64,000 bases of DNA, from assembly GCA_025766275.1 (NCBI GenBank), contig JAFKAC010000004.1:2603461-2667460 (forward strand), written 5' to 3'. Shown here piece after piece: positions 55,392-64,000 of the stretch (positions are counted from its first letter, which is position 1; each line of letters starts with the position of its first letter). A program made the translations under genes and the position numbers. The notes beneath the pieces are model-generated. The model ran no database searches. It was not told the DNA's origin and saw only the letters and a list, made by a program, of their open reading frames with translations. Source of the DNA: Lactarius indigo. Lineage: Eukaryota; Basidiomycota; Agaricomycetes; Russulales; Russulaceae.

Positions 55392-58300
55392 ATGTCTGCT
55401 TCGTCATTCATAGACAAGCACTTAGACCTCCTATCCGAAGAACGTGATGCAGAGATCGGGAGGACCTCACTTGTTTCGTCAAAATGCGGACCGAAGCTTT
55501 TAGAGCAGAAAGGGCTGGCATTGAATGGTTTGGGGGTAGCTAGCATTGGTGTGGGTCTCGGGAATAAAACGTGAGTTCATATATCCTTTCATTCATGCAG
55601 CACGAACACACACAATTCTGAGAAGGGTAGGTTAATCGAACTGGAGCGTCCATCTGCATACCATACGGTCACCACTCTCCCTCCACATACATTTCGGTGC
55701 GAGTTCATTTAAGGTCTTTCCTTGTTATCAAGGTATCGATAATTTAGGCCGGGGGATCTCGCGTCCATCGAGGAGAATCATATTGTCTTCACTAGAAAAT
55801 CCAGGAAGTCTATCAAATCAACTGACGCATCAGGGCGGGACAAAACAATGGCAGCGGTGGAAGGGGTTGTATACAAAGTATATCGATGGTCCGCCCTTGG
55901 TTGAACCAACTCACTAGCTTCTCAGGTATCGGACTCCCGTATTGTTATTGCCGTTGACCCTTCACATTCGGATCCCAGCGATTTCGAACTCCCTGAACGC
56001 TGTAGAGTCCTGAAGTTGGCCAATAGTATCACTTACGACAGGCAAGCCTCTTTTGTCATTTTTATCATAGCCGAGCCAAATAGGCGTGACAGAATGGAAG
56101 GCGCCTTAAGACAGTTGAAGGGTATGATCGGATCTCCAACGCTTTCTGAAGCGGTGATACGTCTCATCTCTCGGGAAGAATGACTACTTACACGTTCCGA
56201 TGAGGGTGTACCTACGCGGTCTCGACTAATAGAGGTGCTCCTTGGCTTGGCAATGCCTTCGAGGGGTCCCATGATCCACAGCGTGACCTTTTTCGACAAT
56301 TCTCTCAACGACAGCCAGAAGGCCGCTGTCAGGTTTGCACTTGAATCAAATGAAGTAGCGTGTATCCACGGTCCTCCTGGTGAATATTTCTGATGCGACT
56401 GCGTGCGTTCTCGTCCTGATATATTTGCAGGTACTGGGAAAACGCATACGCTCATAGAAATTGTTAGGCAACTCACCTCAATTTCACCGGTCAACCCAAC
56501 GGCACTGCGCCTGCTTATCTGTGGCGCATCGAATTTATCAGTCGATAATATCCTGGAACGGCTTCTGGCACTGCCTGCTCCTTCTCAAGGACAGAGGCTT
56601 AGAGTTACCCGCATAGGACACCCTGCGCGTGTCATAGCTCATGAGGGTGCTTTGAATGCTACTTTGGAAACACAAGCAGACAGGTCGGATCAGGTTCGCA
56701 GTCTTCGTACTTCGTGCGAAATGCGCTTCACATATCCCTACTAGGCCGCTTTGGTCAGAGACGTGAAGGCTGAATTGGAGACTACATTGAACGTCCTTTC
56801 TGGGAGAGGTAAGGGCCTAAAAATGCCCCGTGGTCCAGAGCGAAAAAAGATGTGGGAGGAAGTACGTGAATTAAGGAAAGAGTGGGCGCCAATCTATAAG
56901 TCTTTTTGACACTTTTATCCTTACGAGTATTGCCGATGACAAGATTCCGACGGAGAGAACGCGGTATTGTAAGCGCAGTCCTTCAAGGGTCCCAGGTAAG
57001 CGGCAGCTCGTTCGTCGAACGTCTTCGCTTATTTTTCGACGCAGGTAGTACTATCTACTTGTCATTCTTCGGGAGGGCACCAACTCCGTAACCAAGAGTT
57101 CGATGTGGTTATTATCGACGAAGCAACTCAGGCACTTGAAGCTGTGGGGCACATTTTCGAATTGTCTGGCGGACAGCTTTAACACGTGTTCCAGGTCTGC
57201 TGGGTCCCCATATTCAAGGCAAAGAAGCTCATTCTCGCGGGAGATCCAAAACAACTTCCTCCAACTGTTCTTTCTTTGAGAGGAAATGTTTCTCTGGATC
57301 AACACCCTCCAGCGTCGAAGGTAGATACACCTTCCAGCGCTTCGGGAAATGATGACTCTCTCCCACAATCCGATGAAGGTCCTGGCGCTGATGACAGCAA
57401 AAACTTGCCAGCCCCGGGAAACTCGTCAGGCACTGTGATAAATGGTGCTCGAGCATCTGGATCGGAGAGGGCCCAAGGCTTCTGTTACCGCGGCCTTACT
57501 CTGCCTCGCACACTGGAGTTGACCATGTTCGAGAGGCTGGAGATAATGTATGGTCCCGCAATCAAGAAGATGTTGACGGTTCAATACCGGTACGTGGATG
57601 TGCCCACTACCAGAACAACCTTCGTAATCGCGATTGGTCAGGATGCACACAAAGATCGCCGAATTCCCCTCGAAGACCATGTATGGTTCTATGCTCACCA
57701 CCCACTCCTCGGTTGCTACCCATCTCCTTCGTCACTTACCAAATGTTGTGGTATCCTCAGAAGAGGACGCTCAAGAAATTCTTGGGACACCTGTGGTCTT
57801 TTTTGACACCGCAGGTTGCGAGTATTTCGAACGGTTGGAAGGTGATACTGACGAAGGTAGCCGGTGTAATGAAAACGAGGCAACCATTGTTAAGCAATGG
57901 GTGGCAAATCTGGTGTGGTATTTCGCTAGTGTCTGCTCCATTACTTTAGGCATTGATCACGCATGGCAAACCAGGTCGCGATGGGGGTCGATCCGTCTCA
58001 AATCGCAATAATCACACCGTGAGTCCGGTCAACTTTGGCTTGGTATTGCTATCGATGCCGTGCACAGGTATCAAGCCCAAGTTTCACTCTTGACTTCCCT
58101 CCTTCGCTCGACTATCGGTCCGAGCTCGAGATAGGTACGGTGGATGGAATGCAAGGGCGCGAGAAAGAGGCCGTGATCATAAGTTTGGTTAGAAGTAACG
58201 ACAAGGTAGCCCGATACTTTCTTACCTTGCTCTGACTAACCATATCTACAAGCGTGAGGTGGGGTTTCTCAAAGAGGAGCGTCGGCTGAATGGTACGAAA

Positions 58301-58534
58301 AGTTCGGTTGCGTTGACCACTAGCTTACTTTCCACCTTATCATTAGTGGCCATGACACGAGCACGACGACATTTGGTGATTACGAGTTTAAATCCCAAAC
58401 ACTGTTTTATTCTAAATTTAATTCAGTGCGTGGTTGGGGACTCGTCCACGGTACAACACGGCAGCAAATATTTGAAGGATTGGCTGATTTGGCTCGAAGA
58501 GAATGCGGATGTTCGCTACGCGGGACTGGACTAA
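55392..58534 (+). CDS. SF1B helicase, SMUBP2/IGHMBP2-like
   Basis: MSASSFIDKHLDLLSEERDAEI opens the N-terminal domain, with GLALNGLGVASIGVGLGNKT and LIELERPSAYHTVTTLPPHTF. The helicase motifs are HGPPGTGKTHTL (Walker A), DVVIIDEATQALEA (motif II), LILAGDPKQLPPTVLS (III), LTVQYR-MHTKIAEFPS (IV), IGTVDGMQGREKEAVIISLVRSN (V) and VAMTRARRHLVIT (VI). The end VGDSSTVQHGSKYLKDWLIWLEENADVRYAGLD is typical of IGHMBP2. Introns join in frame at several points, for example GSQ to VVLSTCHSSGGHQL and EA to VCWVP. Members unwind RNA or DNA 5' to 3' and associate with ribosomes. Fungal members are close to yeast Hcs1. Confidence 0.9.
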
Positions 58535-58688
58535 CCCTTGTCAAGACAGCAACACCGGGGAGAGTACTAGCGAGAAAGTATAGTATGCAGGCAGATGACT
58601 GGAATGTACAAGGCTCTCACTCGACCCGTGTTTTCGAGGGAGTTCAATAAGTTACATTGTGGGCGTGGCAAATGTGGCATGGCAAAAA

Positions 58689-61256
58689 TCAATACTCCAT
58701 ATCCGAAAGGGATGCATATTCTGAAACTGAGCGTGTGTCCTCGTACTCCGCAACAACCTCCCGCATCGCATACCTCATGATGGGTGTAGCAGGCAGCACC
58801 TTTGGACCAAAAATTTCTTCTTCATCCTGCGCATGAATGAGATCTTGCTCCACGAGAGTGTAGGGCTCTCCGTCCATGCCATCCATCTCGACCGAGTCGC
58901 TTACGATCGCTGTGCCACTGCTAGACGCGCCTACATGGTGAACACCGATACTAACACGACGACTAGTAGGCATGGGTTGGTCAAGCCCCGCTTGTGCAGA
59001 TACACCTTCTTGACTTTCGGAGCCTTCCTTCGTAACAGGGTCCATCCACCGCAGATCGAGGATACGGCCTCGTACCATGCCATCCACAGCACGCACACCG
59101 AATTCCCGGCAGAGCATGAAATACGGCAGGGAACGTACGCCGGGTTGCGTGAGGCGACTCATGACGCGTAAGAGTTGCAACGCCGTAAAATCTGATACAT
59201 AGCCTGGCTCTGGAGCGGGAGGAGGGGGACATGAGGATTGCGCAGTGGGCCGGTGAGAGGTGAATAAATGGGAAAGCCAGCACCAGATCGCGTCGGAGAA
59301 ACAGGATTCACGGACTGACGCATTGCGGCAGTGGCGCTGCTCCGGCGACTGCGTGGCTTGTGTTCGACAGTTTGAGGATTTTGCGCGGTGTGTATGATAT
59401 GAAGGTTAAGAAGAGCATGGGCTTGAATAAAGTGGGAGCTTTGGTGTACTGTTAGGGAGGAGAGTTGGTCAACTAAATGAACTCGAGCCATCTCACGTCG
59501 TTTCACTTACTTTCTAGACGCCCGCCAGAGTTAGCTGTAAAGAAAACCGTGAACAAAAGGTCACCACAATACGTGAACGTGCTCCCGTAGTCGGTGACGT
59601 AATCCTGAATGTGCACAAGCCGCCCTCCAAATGCCTCATAGAGTCTTTCAAACTCTAGACCACTCTTCAGCCGTTCTGGGACTCGTGGTAAGATCCTTTC
59701 CTCAAAGAATATACGCGTCTCTGCTTTGAGCAATCACCAATTGTAATAATCTATTGCAACCCTTGTTAATGACCCCACGAGGTCGGAGCGTGGCGCGCAC
59801 CTTGCAGTGTTGCATGACATTCAACTGTCTCAGCCATGTTTGATAAAAAGGATCGCTAGTTGCGTGAATGACATGACAGAGTCGGTCCTTGCTTTGTTAA
59901 CACGAGCATAGAGTCTAGGAGAGCTTTCATTGCCTCACTGACTGTATAAGACCCGGTCTGAAAGCGTCATTTGAACGGAGTGAAGAAGACAGGTGAACAG
60001 CATACAGCTTATGCGCTTCGTCTAGGAAAAATACTGGCATTCTCTTGACCGGCCTAGTTGATCGTTTCTTCCTGAGCAGGTCGGGACTCGGATTGACTTG
60101 GTTTGCGTTGAATAAGACGATCACGCGAAGCAGAGCGGAGAGGCCACCATCTAAATGGCCGTGTTCGGCTCTGGTTCGAAACGGGGCTTGAGCGTGCCCT
60201 GGGTTCCGGGCTGGGGACACATTCCGAACGCTCAGGAGGGAAAACTCCGTGTATTTCAGTAGTGAACTCTGGAAATACACCGTCAGAAGGTGCAAATAAG
60301 GAAAGGCACGGGTAGAATAGGAGATGACCTGGAAGAGCTCCATGAGTCTGGCAATATCGCTGGTCCGGATTTGACCCGAACCGTTTGCGTCAGATAGACG
60401 ACGTTCGACGTTGAGGCGGTCATGCTAGATAGGGATTAGATAGGCCAATGAGCACCTAGAAGTGAAGTTGCACCTTGAAACCCATGCTTCTTTCTCGAAA
60501 TCCTCGTAGCCCTTCATGTCGGCGATGCAGTTAAATATTGCTCCATTTGTTGGCTTAGACTTATGTAAAGACTATCCAAGTCTGCAAAGCCAGCAATTCG
60601 GAGATCGAAATGAAGGACATGATACTTGTCGGACGTAAGGAGTTGTCGCAGGAGGGCAGTCTGCGTCAAAAGAGGTCTGTATCGGATGAGAGACATTGTT
60701 CAAAATAGAGCAACCTTGCAACTGAACTCGCGCCGAAAAGTACGGTAAAGCAAGGCTCTTCTTCCAAGGTACGTCCGACTGCTTGAAGTTCGGCTGGCCG
60801 ACTAAAGAAGGTTGGGAAGACGGGAAAATGTGTGTGAAGGACGAAGTTTAGCCCGTTCGCGCGATTCAGCTATTTCTCGTCGTGCGTCTTCTAGAAGCTG
60901 GCGAGACTCGACAAGGGAGCGAAGGGTAGAGGCAGGCTGATAGGTATGGGAAGAGAAAGACATCGTGTTGGTGTACATTGAACGACGGTTGGGGTTTACG
61001 AAGGGGGCGAGTCAAGTGTGAGCATGCGATCAAGGGGAGCCTGGGACGTGCGTACGTTTGCGACAACCTGCAGGATCTCGCCTAGGCCAAAGAAGCTCCG
61101 CCGCTGACGATGACTAGACGCCAGACTATGACGAGAGGTGCCGGAAGGAGACGGACGTTGATAGGAGGATTGTGCGGCGCGGGTGTGGAGGCCACGGTGC
61201 ATTGGCAACGAGACAACGTTCACCGCAGTTGGCTGTGGTGAGTGTGTAAGACTCAT
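58689..61256 (-). CDS. AAA/STAND-like P-loop ATPase, conserved hypothetical
   Basis: The N-terminus MSLTHSPQPTAVNVVSLPMHRG (ATG 61254-61256) is rich in Ser, Arg and His, with RSFFGLGEILQVVANV. A Walker A-like region FTVLFGASSV...TALLRQLLTSDKYHVLHFDLR is followed by a Walker B-like MPVFFLDEAHKL. Downstream are ETRIFFEERILPRVPERLKSGLEFERLYEAFGG, HALLNLHIIH, and the conserved C-terminus TQPGVRSLPYFMLCREFGVRAVDGMVRGRILDLRWMDP and RYAMREVVAEYE to the stop at 58689-58691. I recognise the architecture as a conserved basidiomycete hypothetical without a known job. No splice choice tried gives the full GKT of Walker A (see findings). It diverges from Argonaute across about 380 bp. Confidence 0.72.
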
Positions 61257-61638
61257 GTATGAAGAGCTATAAACGCGAGGCCTTAGGAAGAAAGAGGAAG
61301 GTTGAAGAGATGACTCGAAGGAGAGGATACGGCGGTACGAGCAAGAAGGAAATTTTCGCGAGCGGAAGCTTTTTCAAACGTGAAGAAAAGCACGTTGTAG
61401 TCTTCATATGCGATGGGTTTGACGCGGAACACGCATTTACACGCATATATGCACGCCGAGTGGGTGAGGCAGCGTTAGGCAGCGGATCAACGTGTATGTG
61501 TCGTGCTTGTCATCATATCATCACGTGGCCATCGCTGTCAAAGGCTGTCCACTAAAACTCAATTGACGGCAGAGACCCCATTAGCCTTCTAGGCGCCCGA
61601 CTCTACTTTCTTACCAGCAACACCCACCAAACTAAATC

Positions 61639-64000
61639 ATGCAGAGAGGTGGTAGAGGCCGAGGTGGCCAAGAACGCGGAAGGGGCGCTCGTGGTTCCAG
61701 TCCCAGTGGCGATGGCGGTTACAGAGGCCGCGGGACTCCTCGCGGTGGCTTTGCACCCGGAGGCGGTCGTGGTCGCGGTGGTATCTTCGCCGAGGGTCAA
61801 CCTGCAGTCGTCGACTCTCGGCTCGCTAATTCCGCTGAGGATCGACTCATTCTCTCGTTCAAGTCTCTCTCATTGCGTCAAGACGCCATGCCTCCTCGTC
61901 CCGATTATGGGACCAAAGGTCGATACTCCTGACTTCATTCCACTCTGATGGGATTTGATATCTGTGCAGGAAAGCAAATCAAGCTTCGCACCAATTTTTT
62001 CCCTGTCCGCGTTCCCAAGGGTCCTCTCTACGAATATGATGTTAGCTGTTCTCCCCAAGCCGCTTCTAGTCGCAGAGTCAAGAGGAGGATATTCCAACTC
62101 GCCGAAACGTCTGAGGACTGGATCTCAAATGGACTTAAAGGCTGTGTTGCTCACGACTTTAGCGCGAAGCTGATCGCGGCCAAGATCCTACCTCAGCCTC
62201 TGACAGTTACCGTCCTTTACTTTGAAGAAGACGACGATAGTGGCAATGATCGAGGAAAGAAAGAATACACATTAACCATCAAATATATACAGCCCATCGA
62301 GACCGATAGCTTGCAACAGTAGGCTCAATCCCTCGACTGTTGCAGTCCCCGCTGACGGGTTTGCATAGATACCTTGTTGGTCACGCGCAATTCCGAACCT
62401 ATGACATCTTCCCGGTCATCGCCGCACTGAATCTGATTCTAAGTGCCCACCCGAACCGTACCCAGGAAGGCGGCGGTGTTGTGGTTGGCAGGAACCGGTA
62501 TTTCTTCCCATCGGCATCACCGCCCGTCCCTCTTGGTGGCAAACTTGAGGCTTGGATGGGTTTTTACTCTTCAGTTAGACCTTCGTTCAGTCAGCTCATG
62601 GTCAATGTCAATGTATGTGCGACTGCCTTCTACTCGGAAGGGAACCTAGCCGAAGCAATGATCGCATTCGAACAAGCCAGTTTTGGCGCAAGGATGTCCG
62701 CGTTTGTGCAGCGCATTAGGATCAAGACTGATCACCTTGGCCACCAGAAGACGGTCAAGCGATTGGCCAAAGTTAACGCTAGGCAGCATAAGTTCGAGGC
62801 ACAAGAACTCGGTGGCACGGTCACCGTTGAGGAATATTTCAGACGCAGTGTGTTACCTTCCTTTCTGTTGGCTAGCCGCCTGTTGATAACCGATTTATAG
62901 AGTACAAAATCAATTTGCGGTATCCAAATCTTCCTCTGGTCGATGTGGGCGGACAGAAGTCCATCCTCCTCCCCCCTGAAGTATGCAGCATCCTCCCTGG
63001 CCAGCCTTTCCGCGGAAGGTTGCTTGATGAACAGACGGGCGAGATGATCAAGGTCGCTGCCAAAACCCCCAACGTAAACGCCAACGCCATCACGGTCAGC
63101 GGACTTCGTGAACTCGGTTTTCTACGTGGTTCCAACGTTTCCCCCATTTTGGACGTGTTCGGGGTCGTCATCGGCAATGAAATGGCAGTTGTCCCTGGCC
63201 GTATCTTGACCTCTCCCCGAATTCGCTATGGCAAAGGGGAGCAAGCGTGGACGACAGGGCCAGCTGGAATTTGCGGAATGTTGTCTTTGCAGAAGGCTCC
63301 AAGCTCGGCGCGTGGACGGTACTGGTTATCAAAGATGGCAACCGTCGGGAAGAATTTGGCGACGCACAAGATCCAGAGTTGCGCGGTGTCATTCAGGGTT
63401 TCGCTTCCATGTGCAGAACTTGTGGAATCAGTGTCCCTCAAGCACCTCCCCTGATTGCTGTGGCGGAGCTTCCGCGAAAGGATCCCCAAGACCCCCCGGA
63501 GTCAAGCCATCAATACTATCCGCAGTGCTCTGATGGCAACGAAGCAAAGGCCCTCTTTCCTGTTGGTAATACTGTCTAATGGCGACAAACATATTTATTC
63601 GGGGTTGAAACATCTGTGCGATGTTTACCTAGATGTCCCCAACGTATGCGTCCAGGCAGGGAAAATACGAAAGGAGCGCGGCCAGTTGCAATACTTTGCT
63701 AATGTTGCGCTCAAGGTAAACATGAAGCTCGGTGGTATGAACCACAGCGTGGACGACCCGTCCCTAAGTAAACTGCGTCAACCCCCCCATGCTCGTTGGA
63801 ATGGACGTCACCCACCCGGGACCATCCACGATCAAGGGAACGCCGTCCATTGCTGCAGTCGTGGCAAGCGCAGACCTTCGGTTCAGCCAGTATCCGGCAA
63901 GCATGCGCATTCAAGAAACGAAGAAGGAGGTTCGTTGGCATCTATTATCTCTGCGAGGCACAGAGGCACGCTTGTTCACCCATGTATTAGATGATCACGG
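61639..64000 (+). CDS. Argonaute (RNA interference), 3' end beyond window, with apparent frameshifts
   Basis: MQRGGRGRGGQERGRGARG opens an RGG-rich tail. Then come the N domain (IKLRTNFFPVRVPKGPLYEYDV), linker 1 (NRYFFPSASPPVPLGGKLEAWMGFYSSVRPS), PAZ (FSQLMVNVNVCATAFY, YFRRKYKINLRYPNLPLVDVG), MID (SWNLRNVVF, ILSNGDKHIYSGLKHLCDV) and the start of PIWI (QYFANVALKVNMKLGG, MLVGMDVTHPGPS with the first catalytic Asp). Introns near 61919, 62320 and 62850 join in frame. Three single-base frame breaks follow (near 63246, C-run 63492-63497, C-run 63782-63788). The last catalytic residues lie beyond the window. The protein would hold small RNAs that guide silencing of transposons such as those to the left. 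Confidence 0.85.

Noticed and set aside
28699..64000. tRNA or other RNA genes in the gene-rich half
   Set aside because: No cloverleaf with A and B boxes was recognised by eye. A covariance-model scan would be needed to settle it.

Overview
The window comes from a filamentous basidiomycete, most likely an Agaricomycete. Its genes carry many short GT-AG introns of about 45-60 bp, are tightly packed on alternating strands, and encode housekeeping proteins of clear fungal type. The mobile elements are of kinds common in mushroom-forming fungi.

The window has two halves. Bases 1 to about 27,850 are a compound transposon nest with no intact host gene. Bases 28,699 to 64,000 are a normal gene-rich segment of 14 genes.

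Left half, outermost inward. A reverse-oriented Copia LTR (family 'A', TGTTGATAAG...TGTTCATCA) starts at 121. It is split by a Tc1/mariner-like DNA transposon (343-14368, about 40 bp terminal inverted repeats, TA duplication) with a decayed DDE transposase. Inside that transposon sits a Ty3/Gypsy chromovirus (3576-14171, 5-bp duplication AGTTG, two 587-bp LTRs). It has gag with a zinc knuckle, protease, reverse transcriptase, RNase H, integrase and a chromodomain, plus an extra downstream ORF with proline-rich, coiled-coil-like and cysteine-cluster parts. The chromovirus holds four nested solo LTRs from four families, each with a perfect 5-bp duplication. Further right are more solo LTRs, including a three-deep doll at 17228-18824, and then a Copia element on the minus strand (19827-27850). 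A 2.65-kb central block of that Copia element has been inverted, and three solo LTRs have landed in it. Nearly every in-frame stop in the chromovirus is TGA, and catalytic Asp codons have become Asn in three unrelated elements. Both point to C-to-T decay.

Right half, in order: HIR1 histone chaperone (-), AP-1 mu adaptin (+), mitochondrial ferredoxin YAH1 (-), F-box protein (+), HSP20 (-), CstF-64 (+), threonyl-tRNA synthetase (-), VPS15 kinase scaffold (-), RING E3 ligase (-), TPT-type sugar-phosphate transporter (+), M20 amidohydrolase (-), SMUBP2/IGHMBP2-like SF1 helicase (+), an AAA/STAND-like P-loop ATPase (-), and an Argonaute (+) cut by the window end. The Argonaute has three apparent single-base frameshifts in its MID/PIWI part. 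Exon joins were worked out by eye from reading frames and splice consensus, so gene ends are firmer than every internal junction.
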